Shown: positions 11,343-23,052 of the stretch, in pieces
Numbering within the stretch: the stretch's first letter is position 1
Layout: every line of letters begins with the position of its first letter
Assembly (NCBI GenBank): GCA_965649825.1
Contig: OZ287697.1
Span: forward strand, 1,984,001 to 2,048,000
Direction of reading: 5' to 3'
DNA from: Penicillus capitatus
Taxonomy: Eukaryota; Chlorophyta
DNA: 64,000 nucleotides
Position numbers and translations under genes: made by a program
Notes under the pieces: generated by a model
The model's database searches: none
Told to the model about the DNA's origin: nothing
The model's input: only the letters and a program-made list of their open reading frames with translations

Positions 11343-12481
11343 ATGGTGTCTCCCACACGATTCGAATTCAATGCCGAGGCGGCAAACGACAATGCGTTCA
11401 TGTCTGGTGTCGATCTCAACGACCACCACACAGAGGATGCTGTTGGACGCCACCCCACAGGATCGGATCTCACCACCACAGCCCTTCACGAATTTCATGG
11501 CCTCCATCGCATGCTCACCGAGTCCGTTGGCATTCAAGTCTCCCATTGCGCATCTGGCTTGCCCTCCATTGCCGCTTCTCTGTCTAGGCCCACGTGTTTG
11601 AGCAAGATCCATTGGAATCGACACCAGACGCTGTCTTTCCGAACAACTGGTTGACGACCCATGATGAAGAGGGGGATACGTACAGCCTTGTTCTGTATCC
11701 CATGAAGGTGAAGAGGCTCCTATCATCACGGCATTCTCTGCCTTTCTGCGAAAACAGTGTGAGAATCGAAGGCGTGAGCGTCGCCTGGATATCATCGAGT
11801 TCATGGAAGATGAGACAGGAGATAAGGGGCGGCTCGATCTGAGCGCCTACGAAAAGGATGGACGTTTTCTCGAAGGCACCGGATCCCTTGTGCTCGATCG
11901 GATACACCGGATTGCCTATATCTCTCGATCGGAGCGCTCAGATATCGATCTGGCCCATCTCTGGGCTAAGAAAATGGGGTCCTCCATCCTCTCTCCCCAA
12001 TCCTGTACGATTATCCGTGTGCAGTTATAAGGACGTGGTGCATTTTGAGGCGTTCGATGCCGAAGGTCGTCCAGTCTATCATACCAATGTCTTGATGTCC
12101 ATCGGCACGCATTTTGCCATCGTCTGCCTGGAAGCCATTTCAGATCCACAGCAAAGCAGTCGCCTGATGGTGGGCGTCCCATCAAGAGATCTACCCACTC
12201 CATAATTCGTTCTTCGCTTTCAGGATCTCTTGAGTCAAGATCGCACGGTCATACCTATCACTCGATCTCAAATGTCGTGCTTCTGTGGGAATGTCCTGGA
12301 AGTGATGGATGCGCGCGATCTGCCTGTGCTGTTGATGTCGACACAGGCGTTTCATGCGTTTGACTCTGAGCAGATCGATGTGATGCTGCAGCACGTTTCG
12401 AGAATTCATCACTCGGCGATCGATACCATCGAGCGCATTGGAGGGGGTGGTCTGCGATGCATGATTGCTGAAATATTTTAG
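11343..12481 (+). CDS. Amidinotransferase/arginine-deiminase-superfamily protein (ctlX-like)
   Basis: Member of the guanidino-group-modifying superfamily, closest by eye to bacterial CtlX (annotated as citrulline-utilising hydrolase or amidinotransferase). Five exons close exactly in phase to 312 residues: 11343-11537, 11588-11707, 11758-11978, 12025-12169, 12224-12481. Family marks are VLMVSPTRFEFN at the N-terminus, DAVFPNNW, GRFLEGTGSLVLDR, the catalytic-His region VYHTNVLMSIG, and the C-terminal GGGGLRCMIAEIF with the nucleophilic Cys. Length matches CtlX (about 310). The exact substrate cannot be read from sequence. The frame is open upstream of 11343, so an extra 5' exon (for instance a targeting peptide) is possible. 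A CtlX protein in an alga suggests past bacterial transfer, now with introns. Confidence 0.85.
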
Positions 12482-12619
12482 AACGTTCTTTTCTGTGACA
12501 TATAGATGCTCTCTCACTCTTGCCGCCAGACAAGAAACGGATCCTCTAGATAGCAAGACGGCAATGCTCCGTCATCTTTTACCCACGATTGCTCAGATGC
12601 CAGCTCGAGAACCCTCTCT

Positions 12620-14103
12620 TCAAAGGACGCGGCCTAGAAAGAGTGATATTGGCAGATACCTTTGGGCTATCGGCATGACCTGAGAATTTGAAAGAGTGAG
12701 AAAGTGGCGCGGCGTTTCACAGAGGACGGCGCTTTTGCCGTTCAGCAGGGTCTGCATACCCATGTCTTTGTGAATCCAGGCCGCTCGATGAAAGGAGAGA
12801 TAGACGACATCGAACACTCCCTTCAGCGCCTTCTTGCCTAAAAGAGCACCATCGACAATCTCAACAGCTTTTCTGGGAAGACAGGCGTACACAAGATCCG
12901 CTTCCGAACGTCTCCTGTCAAGAAAGAGACCTTCATGGGCATTCCGTGCTCATCCAAGCACTCGATGCATTTCTGCATCCACATGTGAAATGACAGGGGC
13001 AGGTGTCGAAGGATGTCAGACATGGATATTGTGGAAAGAGAGTTCAGAGGCTGTATGCCTGAATTCTCTACTGGCTTTCTCCAACAGCGTCGTATCCTCT
13101 GACCATGTACCGAAGCAATGGTATGGAGAGTTGATGATATCTCCCCAGTAACCCTTTGCAAGGACAGAACGTCCCATGTCCATACCATACCTACAGATGT
13201 CTCTTACCAAACGCCATGCCTTGTTCCCTCACCTGTTCTTAAACTCCTTTGTACGAGTGGAGATGGAGCTCATGAGTGTGCTGTTGGGTTCTGTCGGCGG
13301 GGCATCTTTAAAAGCGTGTGCGATTCCCGTCAGCCGCCATGAGAGGAACTCTTTGACATGGATGACGCTCTTGTCTACGACGCTGTTCTGTGGATCGGTG
13401 CTGCAAAGACGCATCCAGTAATCCCAATCGGCTTTGTTGCTTCGATGATCGTAGTTCTCTCTATAGTACTCCCGACAGCGCCGATCCCAGAGTTGATCGA
13501 TCGCAGGGCCTCCCTGAATTGAAGAAAAGCAGTGAGAATGCGATCACTGATTTCCTGGATGCCTCACAGGGGATCGATAGGAGCGAAGAACATCCACCAG
13601 AGCGTCTCTCTCTTCATAGGAGAGCAGGTCAAAGTCGAAAACGATGTTTGGAATGTGATGGGCATCGTTTGACGGTTGTTTCTTTGCTGCATTGACGATG
13701 ATGTTTTCTATCCATCGACTCCATTTTCCCAGAGCAGATGTCGTCTCGTGATGCAGTTTCACATTTCCGTGCAATTCGAGGAAGTACTGTGCCCGTTTCT
13801 GAATCGGAATCTCCCGATCCAGCAGTCCGCAGAGAAGCACAGCGTGTCGTGCAATGGCCTCCGGTGTCTCTTCGTACACATAGAAGCAAATGTCATCCCT
13901 TTCGCTCCGCCTTGTACACGAGAGCAAAGTGTGACGGCAGTCCGATGGACACAACTATGCGTCCACAGTCACGAACACTGCTGTTCCAAACGTACCTTCC
14001 CGCACCTGTAAGATGTGCAGCGGGTTGCCGTGGGATGAGGCATAGGAAGCAAGATCAAGAGCGGGGGAGTATCCCCAGAACTGATGCGCGTGGTTTGTGT
14101 CCA
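12620..14103 (-). CDS. DNAAF3: Dynein axonemal assembly factor 3 homologue
   Basis: Cytosolic factor for pre-assembly of axonemal dynein arms. Exon 1 (14103-14006) reads MDTNHAHQFWGYSPALDLAS, the typical DNAAF3 start. Later exons carry ICFYVYEETPEAIARHAVLL, QKRAQYFLELHGNVKL, FDFDLLSYEERDALVDVL, the strongly conserved YDHRSNKADWDYWMRL and RGYWGDI-like KGYWGDIINSPYHCFG, then GVFDVVYLSFHRAAWIHKD and SAVLCETPRHFLTL near the C-terminus. Introns are 45-60 nt. Ends 138 bp from the converging ctlX gene and begins 65 bp after the stop of the TTI2-like gene on the same strand. Its presence implies motile cilia in the organism. Confidence 0.85.
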
Positions 14104-14167
14104 TCTCTTGAGCAATGGACCGGTCAATGCAGTCAGCAATCTGAATCGCCCTTATATTGCCAGATGC

Positions 14168-15430
14168 TCATTTTTGAGCATCTTTATCTGGATGCACCAT
14201 TATTAACAGCTCCCGGGCTGCATCGATCAAAGGTGGCAGTATGGTATCACCGTTGCCTTCGTTATGGCGTTCCATGACTGACAGAATCTCCAGGAGGATG
14301 GTTCGATGTCGCGGCATTCTTTGGGGCGTGGCTCGGATAACAGCCGTCAACAAGTTCAGTGCCTTTCTCTGCAGAGAAGTGTCAGATGCGAGCAGCCACC
14401 GCGTCAGCAAGGGAAAGAGTTTTGAGAAGCATCGCACGACAGAAGTGCCCAGGTGTGGCAGCAGCATCACAGCATCGTCCAGAAATACACTGCCCAGTTC
14501 GTACGGCTGCATATCTGTCTCCAGTCTCTCCAGCATCTTCTCCATGAAATCGATACCGTGCGTCGGGATCTGTTCACAGAAAAGACGGACTGTGGGTACT
14601 AACACCTTCCATAGCGTGATCTCGCACGACAGTATACGATCCGTGATCGTTTGATACAGCACAGGCTGCCAATTCTGCCATCCCTCTTCCGACGCACGCC
14701 GCAGGATGGCATCCAGCGTTTCCACGCCCAAGACGGCCACTCTTGGGTCGAAATCGTCCAAGCAGAAGAGCACGCACGGGATCCATCGATCCATAACGCG
14801 ATCGGGCAGAGGATCGTCAAACAGGAGATGCAGAAGTCCTTTCAGGCGTCGCCCTTCGGCAAAGCGCTGCTCGAAAGACGGCGGAGACGAGACGACATCG
14901 CCGTCTTCTGACTGGTGACGATGAAAGCTCTTCCAACGAGGAAGCAACACACTTCGCACGTCTTCCACAAAGTACAGTAGCTGATCGGCAGGACGGTCGT
15001 TTCCTGGTAGATGCTGTAGGAGACGGAGTGCTGTGGGGTGTTCAGGAAAGAGGCTGACGCCAAGAAGGACCTTTCCGCCAAGGGGCTCCATCGCGTCGTC
15101 GACATCCACCACTTCGGTGACCCAACCCCTCTCGGTGGTCTCACGTCCCATCACTGAGGCAATGGACTCCAGAGAGTTAGCTGGCAAAAGAGTGAGAAGT
15201 GTGTTTAGGAGCTCTAGCAAGGCATCGACGTCTTTGTGCTGTCGCTCCAAGCGGGTCAGAATCGCCAGAGCAACGCGGTGGGCGCTTTTCGCGACGTCGC
15301 GCGTTTGCTGCGCCCGAAGGTCAGCGCAGTTTTGCATCGCGCTTTGCAGAAGGGCCGTTTCCACGTCTGCCTCGCTGTGCAGTACCGACGCCACGCGCTC
15401 CAACTCCGTCTTCAAGTCTTCGAGTGCCAT
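14168..15430 (-). CDS. TTI2-like armadillo/HEAT protein
   Basis: Single-exon protein of 420 residues made of helical repeats. Segments such as VLFCLDDFDPRVAVLGVETL, LDAILRRASEEGWQNW and ITLWKVLVPTVRLF match the pattern of TELO2-interacting protein 2, a subunit of the TTT co-chaperone that matures PIKK kinases (ATM, ATR, mTOR). Recognition is by pattern, not by a catalytic motif. I chose the Met at 15430 (MALEDLKTELERVAS) over an upstream one at 15553, because the longer start adds a basic, unconserved stretch that runs into the divergent prefoldin gene. Its start is 75 bp from the prefoldin 4 start, so the two probably share a bidirectional promoter. Confidence 0.6.
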   Translation of the reverse strand: MALEDLKTELERVASVLHSEADVETALLQSAMQNCADLRAQQTRDVAKSAHRVALAILTRLERQHKDVDALLELLNTLLTLLPANSLESIASVMGRETTERGWVTEVVDVDDAMEPLGGKVLLGVSLFPEHPTALRLLQHLPGNDRPADQLLYFVEDVRSVLLPRWKSFHRHQSEDGDVVSSPPSFEQRFAEGRRLKGLLHLLFDDPLPDRVMDRWIPCVLFCLDDFDPRVAVLGVETLDAILRRASEEGWQNWQPVLYQTITDRILSCEITLWKVLVPTVRLFCEQIPTHGIDFMEKMLERLETDMQPYELGSVFLDDAVMLLPHLGTSVVRCFSKLFPLLTRWLLASDTSLQRKALNLLTAVIRATPQRMPRHRTILLEILSVMERHNEGNGDTILPPLIDAARELLIMVHPDKDAQK

Positions 15431-15505
15431 TGTTTGATGTGACGTTTGCCGAACGACAACGATCGCAATAGCAGTCGCGATTTTCGACGAGCGTCGCCGT
15501 GTACG

Positions 15506-15994
15506 ATGAGTGTGACATCTCGCATTGAAGTGAGTTGGGAAGACCAACGCCATATCAATCTCTTCAACAGACTACACGTCCAGCATATGGAACTACAAGC
15601 CGAGGTCAAAATCCACAAGGTTCATCGCAACACAGCCACAGGTCTCGCTTCACAGTCATGGCCTCAGAAAAAACTGGAAGACTTAGAAGATGCCTCGAAC
15701 GAATTAATCTTGGTGGACGAGGATGAGGTGAGAGCTTCGGATGCTTCATTTCCAAAGGACTCGATTGCTGTTTGACACAATCGTGCGTTCTAGATCCGTT
15801 ACGCCATCGGCAGCGGTCTGTTTGTGCACATCACATCAGAAGAAGCTGAAACGAAGCTACAGGAAAGAACGACCGAGGTTCAAGCCGACCTTGAGAAAAC
15901 AGAGAATCTGATTCAGGATGCCGAGAATCGAATGGAAGAGCTAAAAACGACTTTGTATGCAAAGTTTGGCAATACCATCAATTTAGAAGCATAA
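15506..15994 (+). CDS. PFDN4: Prefoldin subunit 4
   Basis: Beta-type subunit of the hexameric co-chaperone that hands actin and tubulin to CCT. Exons 15506-15604, 15668-15727 and 15794-15994 close in phase to 120 residues, the usual size. It reads WEDQRHINLFNRLHVQHMEL, KKLEDLEDASNELILVDEDE, then YAIGSGLFVHITSEEAE and the conserved end YAKFGNTINLEA. The central DASNEL and the C-terminal KFGxxINLE are diagnostic. Divergent from the TTI2-like gene. Confidence 0.95.
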
Positions 15995-16243
15995 ACGGAC
16001 AGCAGCAGTTGTTAACACTTTCGCTGAATCCCACACGACAGACCAACTGTATTTATACTTCATACATGAAATCTACGATATTAAGACACGAACCACACAT
16101 ACGAACATAAAGACATAAGACGAGAGACCCCTTCTCTGCGTCGACATCCTACACTTTGAGTTCAGAGATGCACACAACTTATGGAGTTCCATCGTACAGA
16201 CAGAGGAAAGCATGATGCAATGAGACTGAGGCGGCGCGGCTGT

Positions 16244-17729
16244 TCATGCTGCGAGTTGGAGCGCTCTCGATTGGGAAGTATGGTGATGGCCGTTGTTTGT
16301 CGATGGACAAGGAGTTGGCGGAGCCTGTCCATCGTTGTGTACAGATGCATTGAGGCGCTCGAGTTCATACGTAGCGGGTACTCGCAGTTTGTTGGCAGCT
16401 CGAAGGCAGGAAAAGAGAATCCCGTTTACCGCACAGGTCCAGACAGCGATCACGAGTGTCCCCAGCGTCTGGATGCAGAGCTGTCGACCATCGCCGCCAT
16501 AGAAAATACCGTAATCCGTGTTTCCTGCGGGATCCAGATCACGGACGCGTTTACACGAAGCATCGTGTGATCGTACCTTCTTGAAAATTATCTTTGTACG
16601 CTCGATGCACGTTGGTCTCGGTGGCGAAGAATCCGACGGCGATGGTGCCGATGACGCCTGGGCACAGATGCACGGCGGAGGCTTCTAGAGGATCATCCAC
16701 TTTGAGCAACAGGAGAAGACGGGCGGAGAAGTAATAAGCAAAACCGCTGGCAATGCCGGTCAGACAAGAGGCATAGGGCTCAACGACGGCGCATCCAGCT
16801 GTTATTCCAACAAGTCCAGCCAGGAGGCCGTTCAGTCCAGGCGCTATCTGAATCGGATTGCCCTGACAGACATGCAGGATGAGCACTGTCATCGAACTCG
16901 ATGCGGCACTCAGCGTCGTATTGACGGCAGCCAATGAGGCCGTCACCATACAGTCTGAGACACAGGTACCGGAGGCAGAGTTGAAGGCATACCAGCCGAA
17001 CCAGAGAATGAAGGACCCCAACATGATGAGAGACTGATCGTTGGAGCGCACTTCAATTGGTCTGCCTTGATCGTCAAAGCGGCCAATACGTGGTCCCAGA
17101 AACCAAGCCGCACAAAAGGCGGCGCCGCCACCGGTGACATGCACCACACTGGAGCCTGCAAAATCGAGCAATCCGAGAGAGCCCTCGAAACTGCGATCGC
17201 TGTTGAAGGCAGATAGCCATCCATCTTCTGACCACACCCAGTGCACCACGACGGGGTAGACGAATCCGGTAATGGCTAGTGTGTAGATCACATACGCTTG
17301 GTATCGACATCTCTCGGCGGCGGCGCCAGAGACGATGGTCGTAGATGTTGCCGCGAAGGCCCACTGAAAAATCCATTTTGAATAGTATGCTGGATCATCA
17401 CTCGTTTCAATCCCGGCCATGAAAAAGTGTGACCCTCCAATAAAGCGATGAAGACTCTCGTGGCCATTGCCAAATGCCAAAGGATATCCCACAGCCCACC
17501 AGACCAATGCAGCGACACAAGAATCCAGAAGATTCTAGAAAGGCGTCCTTGCTGTGAGACGGTGTGACACATGGAATGGATGAGTCGATACCTTGAGCAA
17601 GATGTTTACCGTATTCTCCTTTCGCACAGTACCTGCCTCAAGCATGGCAAAACCGCATTGCATGAAGAAGACCAGATAGGCCCCGACCAGTGTCCACAAA
17701 ATATTGACATCCGTGTCCGTTTCATACAT
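16244..17729 (-). CDS. Ammonium transporter, AMT family, copy 1
   Basis: Eleven-helix AMT/Mep/Rh channel-transporter for ammonium uptake at the plasma membrane. Exons 17729-17592, 17534-16577 and 16524-16244 close in phase to 458 residues. Motifs: [37 protein letters not shown], first pore histidine in [39 protein letters not shown], second pore histidine in [14 protein letters not shown], and [15 protein letters not shown]. This copy begins directly at [14 protein letters not shown], with a shorter N-terminus than copies 2 and 3, and has a His/Ser/Pro-rich C-terminal tail. Both introns sit at the same sites as in the copies at 43.7 and 50.4 kb. Confidence 0.95.
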
Positions 17730-17993
17730 TCTATTTCAAGACGTCTATGGAGGCGCGTGAAAACGAGCGTCGTGCTCGGCAGTTATGTAAAAGCACGAAA
17801 ACCACAATCTCCAACCGTCATATCTATCTTTGTGCCTTCAAGGACGCGTCAACCGTGACCTGAAGGGATCCTTTGACGGTCAGAGCCAACCGTTCCCCAC
17901 CAGCTGCACACCGCTGAAGGGACCATACTTGCATTACGAAGGATTTATGATACGTTCCTTCACGTTCCTTCATCTTCTGCCGTCGAAATCGCG

Positions 17994-18242
17994 ATGATCA
18001 TTCCGGTGCGGTGCTTTACGTGCGGCAAAGTGATCGGGAATCGATGGGAGATGTACACGGATCTTCTGGCATCCAACTACACTGAAGCTCAGGCACTGGA
18101 CTGCGTGGGACTCAGTCGATACTGTTGTCGGCGCATGTTAATGACGCACGTCGATTTGATTGAGAAGCTCTTGCTGTACAATGCAGCCGAAGACAAGGAA
18201 GGCAGCGGGGATGAAGAGATGGAGGACGAGGAGGCCACCTGA
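17994..18242 (+). CDS. RPB10: RNA polymerases I, II and III subunit RPB10 (RPABC5)
   Basis: Small zinc-binding subunit shared by all three nuclear RNA polymerases. Intronless, 82 residues. It opens with [18 protein letters not shown] and carries [20 protein letters not shown]: the CxxC and CC zinc ligands. The body is colinear with the usual 67-71 residue protein; the extra C-terminus is an acidic tail ([15 protein letters not shown]). Divergent from ammonium transporter 1 across 264 bp. Confidence 0.97.
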   Translation: MIIPVRCFTCGKVIGNRWEMYTDLLASNYTEAQALDCVGLSRYCCRRMLMTHVDLIEKLLLYNAAEDKEGSGDEEMEDEEAT

Positions 18243-18570
18243 AAAACCGTTCTCTGTGGACCGACCTGTCACATCAATAGGCCTTGTCTCTTAAAGAATA
18301 TGTCAGGACAATGACAACAGCAGCATCACTCCTGTAGAAGCTTTTGAGTGATCTCACACAAACATGTTGGGAAATGAGACAGCATACACGTATTGCATAG
18401 CATGGCCAGGGATGGAAAACAAAGAGAGAGGTGTTGAAATCTCTTTTTCGAAAAGTACTTGACAAAAACTGACGATCTGGATCTACCGTTGCTCTCGCCT
18501 ACCCTTCATACACGGACCCCTATACCCGACGGACGGATGGACGGGATGTTCATCTTCCCTACCGATGACG

Positions 18571-20556
18571 TCATTTGAGGAATTTGATAATTTTGAGAAC
18601 GGCGCAGACGCCTAAGGTGGTAAAGAAGACTTGAATCCGGGTTCGATGTTCCATATCGATCTTTCGAGTGTACGTCACGATTTCTCGGCACATCGATCGG
18701 CTGTTCTCGCTGATCGTCGCGTCCATCGAGAGCCTCTCGAATCGATCCAGCGCACCGATCACCAATCGGTAGTGCTGATGCATCGGCAGCAAAATCCAGA
18801 CCACATGAATGGCAATTTCGCTGATACTGGTGACGCGAAGAGCGAGTGCTTGAATCAAACGACGAATCGTCTCTTGGCACACTTTAGCAGATGCCTTGCG
18901 CATCGGAAGGACCGTTGTGGCATGCTTTGCCCACTGGATGAGAAAACGATGCGTACTGCGACGGAATCCTGGATAGGGACACACGAGAAAAAGCTCCAGG
19001 ACGCGAGGCAACACGGGGAGCTGTGCCAGGCGGTGTAGATCGACTTTATCTCGATGGACGAGTTCAAAAATCGCCGAAGCTGCAACGATCCCGGCATACT
19101 CCTCACATTGGTTCATCAGATCGACGAGGGATCGAAAGATGCTGAGATTGGTACCCCAGCTATAATCGAACAGACCCAGCAGATGTGTAATCAATCCAGC
19201 GCCCACCACACGAACCACCAGCGCACGGGAATTGAGCAACGATGGGACCGCCAAGAGCGCCCCATCTTTCAGAATCTGCATACTGGTCACGCGGTTTTGG
19301 TAGGAAACGTGCATAAGCGCCATTCCTGAATGCAGTTTTTGAATGGACGATCCTCCACGGAGACAGTCCACCAACAAAGAAATCATCCCTGATGCAAACA
19401 CCGATGTCACACATTGAATGGATGAGAAAAGAGTGACCAGATTCGAGCATGAGACTTTGAATACTCGGATTGGCAGCTACCCAGGCACCCACAATTCGTG
19501 CCCCACGTGCCACCCACTGATCATCGTTTGACTTCAGCATACACACCAACATTCCCAAGATATCGACATCTCTGATTCTAAACAGTCGCATCTAAGAGGC
19601 ATCCCTCTTCAGTGTGTGGACTGGAGGGGCAGAGCGACATGCTTGGTTCTTGGGATGGTAACGGATCAGTTCTGCCAGGGCCCATCCCATATTCCCCGGT
19701 CGTCCTTCTTCGATCTCCGCTCTCAACAGCGTGACGATTCTGGAAAGCGTTCCTTCGACGGACTGTTTGGAATTGCCCACAATGGTCTGGGCTTGTCGGC
19801 ACCCCCAACATGCTCGAGCCAGACTCAGTGCAGCAGATTGATACATGGCACGATCGCTGGAGCTCAGCAGACGGGAGAGCTCATCCAACATGGACTCGTC
19901 CGGTTTTGAACGTCCCTTAGCGTCATGTGCATCCCATCCCTTGTACATTCCTTTGAGCTGTTCCTCCAAAAGCGCCACGACGAAATCGTACTCCATCTCC
20001 ACAGGACTGCCAGCAGGCAGGTGCACATCTAGACAGAGAGGTGCGATGAGCAGCAAGCAGTGCATCGTGGGCCTACCGTTCTCCCGTGCCCACAGAGACA
20101 GAGCATTCTTGAGAGCGACATTCTGGATAAGGCTGCAGTGCAGCAGAGGGATTCCTGTCACAGGACAATGGCGATTGCCTACATCTCACTCGCAGTCTAG
20201 CACGCAAGATGGACTGCAATGGCGGCCATACCTTGTTCTAGCCAGTCAACGATCGCTTTCTGCTCGTATGTCTGTGCAGATTCCACCAGAATGACGGGCT
20301 CTTGCATCAGTTCTCCAGAAAGTGGACACATGTAGACCTTTGGCATGTAGATTGGCAGCTCTGAACGCCCGTGTGGAAGTTTCGTCATCGATGGTTCTCC
20401 TCTGCTATTGGAACGCGGTCGATCCGTACGCAGCTGCGGAGCCGTCGGTGGACAGGCTGGATGATCGGAAGCTGTCACCAAGGACAGATCATCGACAGCA
20501 GGTTTCTTTGAGGTCGAAGGCTCCAAGCTGGAACCCGCCATGGATGATTGAAACAT
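18571..20556 (-). CDS. U-box E3 ligase with armadillo-like repeats (PUB-like)
   Basis: Likely ubiquitin ligase. The start at 20556 is followed by a disordered N-terminus, then a U-box: VYMCPLSGELMQEPVILVES, QTYEQKAIVDWLEQG, and across an intron CPVTGIPLLHCSLIQNVALK. The rest (about 500 residues) is helical ARM-like repeat, for example SMLDELSRLLSSSDRAMYQS, ALSLARACWGC and NMGWALAELIRYHPKNQ. The C-terminus VFFTTLGVCAVLKIIKFLK is hydrophobic and may anchor it to a membrane, which would be unusual for this family. Introns are mostly 49-60 nt. The one near 19.6 kb is either only 30 nt or a GC-AG intron starting gcatgt. Confidence 0.75.
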
Positions 20557-21339
20557 CGCAGACCACCTTAAAAAATGTGCCTGTCACATCATCCTCTTTA
20601 CCGAGAAGAATAGACAGACCAGTTGCGGAAAAGTGCGTTTTCGTTTAGGCAATGTACTGAGGCGGGTTTGAACCACTTATTGAAGCAGTGTGGGTCAATA
20701 GAGCGAGTGGTGCGGTCTGTCAAGATCGCTACACAAGACGACGTTTGTTGTAGCAGTGTTGCAGGTCTCCTCAGCCAAACGGTGCTACAAAAAATGGACG
20801 GCTGTGACCTAGACGTCGAATCAGGAAATCTGTCAAAAGGCGCACCGTATGTGAGCTGACGGAAAGCTGACGGTAAACTGCGTCAGACGCCAAAGCCGTA
20901 CCTCAAACGATTGATGGGACACGGATATCCGCACGAGATCACACCAATGCAATGGAAGACGCTGCACAGACTGCCTATACAGAGAGAGGCATCGACGGAC
21001 GACGGGTACGCTGACGACGACCACACGCAATGACGGATCGTTCTTGGAACCGTTCCGTCCAACACACTCGTGCAGAAGTGACGATTCGATAGAAGCGCGA
21101 CACTTCAAGAACCGCTACGAATATGGCGCCTCGAACTGTCCGTGTTGACTGAATGCGGTCGTATGCGTGATAAGGTAGGTCGTTCGTTGTTACTGTGGGA
21201 TGACAAACAGTCACGTTTACGATGTCCAAAGACAGGACAGTAGAAATTGCGGACCTGTAGATGTTAGACGCCGCCTCGGGTTCTTCGCACATGTCATCGA
21301 TGATGTGACGTCTTGTCTTATGTACACGAGCGAGCGATC

Positions 21340-22951
21340 ATGCCCTCGGAGAAAGACGTCGACGACGAGGACCAAAGGAAGAGCCTTCTGGCTGAATCGT
21401 CATTAAAGACGTCACCCATCGGCAACAACGAACAACGCGATCGACTGGAAGTCCTCGACGAGGTGCTCAAACGCGTTCGCTTTGGTGCTCATCTGGATGA
21501 CGAGACGCGAAGATCGATCTGCGCCGTAACGCCGAATGCTGGCGCCAACGTCCATCCAGCCAGTGCGACGTATGGACTCAGGCTCTGGAGTGCCGGACGT
21601 TACCTGCGGGGGCGGTTGTGTACCGAGAAGGTGACGATGCGGACAGTTTCTATATCATCTGCTCAGGAACGGTGGAGGTTTCCGTGACGAATGCCGGTCA
21701 TGTGCGTCAGGCCGTTGTCTTCAGCGAGATGTGGTGTGTCTTATGACCAGGCCGTCGTTCTGGCGCTTCAAGGAACGGGCGATACACTTGGGGAACGGTC
21801 GTTAGACGGAGAAAGACGACAACGCGACGTCACTGCGCGTTGCACCTCGCCGACACATTTGCTGAAGCTCTCGAGGGACGACTACCATCTTGCCTTGGGC
21901 ACAGTCGCCGACAGAGAACTGCGCCAGCGGGTAGCCTTCCTCCGTCATATCCTCTTACTTCAAGGACTAAGCGATTCGGATCTTTCCCAAATTGCACGCA
22001 TCGTCACACCCAAATCCTATCCCTCCAGCAAAGTACTGTCCCGTAGGCGATGCGACGATCCCGATACCTGGTTGCAGATTCTTGTGCAGCAGGATGACGA
22101 GATCGAAGAGATTCTCTTTATCTATCGCGGCTATTTGAAGGGAGTGTTCCGAATGACGTGGAACGCAACGGCAGGTGAATCGCATCGACGTGCCATCGAT
22201 CCAGATCATCATCAGCACATCGATCCTAAGAACGCGAAGACGGCACGGTACGCAACCTCGCTCCTGCGAGTATGTCTGCCCAATCGGATGCACGCTAGGA
22301 GAGGAGTCATGACGCTGGATGACGGCGCCGCCGCTTCGTACAGCGATGTACCGAAGCCTCCAACTCAGCAAGGAGACGTGGCGAATGCACAACCGCGCTT
22401 CGCCCAGCTTGTCTCCAAACACCGCCAGCATATCATTGGCACCAAGACATCCTCGGCATCCGCAAGTTCCTGCAGCTTTTTCCAGATCACCATGGCGGCG
22501 ATGCATAATTCCAAAGCCAATCAACCGCCGCGTCTTACACAAGAAGACCTCACACATCTCACCAATCCTGTCAGCATAACCAAAGCTGGTTGGCGCTTTG
22601 TCGAGGTGCATTTCGGTAAGACAGGCACAGGAGGACAGTGTTAGGACGCAGGTGGTTGACGCTGGCAAGTATGACTGCATTGGCGATCGAGGAATGCTCA
22701 AAACTTCACGACATCCTCTGACGTTCTTCACTGCCACGCCGACGCTTTGCTACGCCGTCCGGAAATTTGATTTCATCAAATCCCTTTCGCCTGACGCCTT
22801 CTCCATCATGGAACGCAATGCTGGAGTCGATATTAACGAGACATCTGTCCGGCAGTCCGTCCGACAACAGGATCGATGGCAACGCTATCGTCAGCGCGTT
22901 GTGCAGACATGTCTTGTCGATGTCATAAATGACGCCCATTTGAAAAGATAA
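21340..22951 (+). CDS. Protein with two or three cyclic-nucleotide-binding domains
   Basis: The first domain gives LPAGAVVYREGDDADSFYII followed by CSGTVEVSV, the classic cNMP-binding beta-barrel; GDTLGERSLDGERRQRDVTA is its phosphate-binding cassette with Glu and Arg. A second barrel begins at VAFLRHILLLQGLSDSDLSQ. A third candidate is DCIGDRGMLK...RHPLTFFTAT followed by CYAVRKFDFIKSL. No kinase or channel part is visible, so it may be a PKA-regulatory-like or cilium-associated CNB protein. Exon joins near 21.53, 21.74 and 22.62 kb did not resolve cleanly; span and start (21340, MPSEKDVDDED) are approximate. Confidence 0.6.
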
Positions 22952-23052
22952 GGACGACATGACTTAGATCTCCCATCTCTCGCACGCTTCAGCCCTTTGC
23001 GTCGATCTCGCCACGCGTCGCGTCCTTCGCTCCCTTCCATTCTACCGTCGCG

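Noticed and set aside
15431-15553. Longer N-terminus for the TTI2-like protein
   Set aside because: Basic, unconserved and overlaps the first exon of prefoldin 4 on the other strand.
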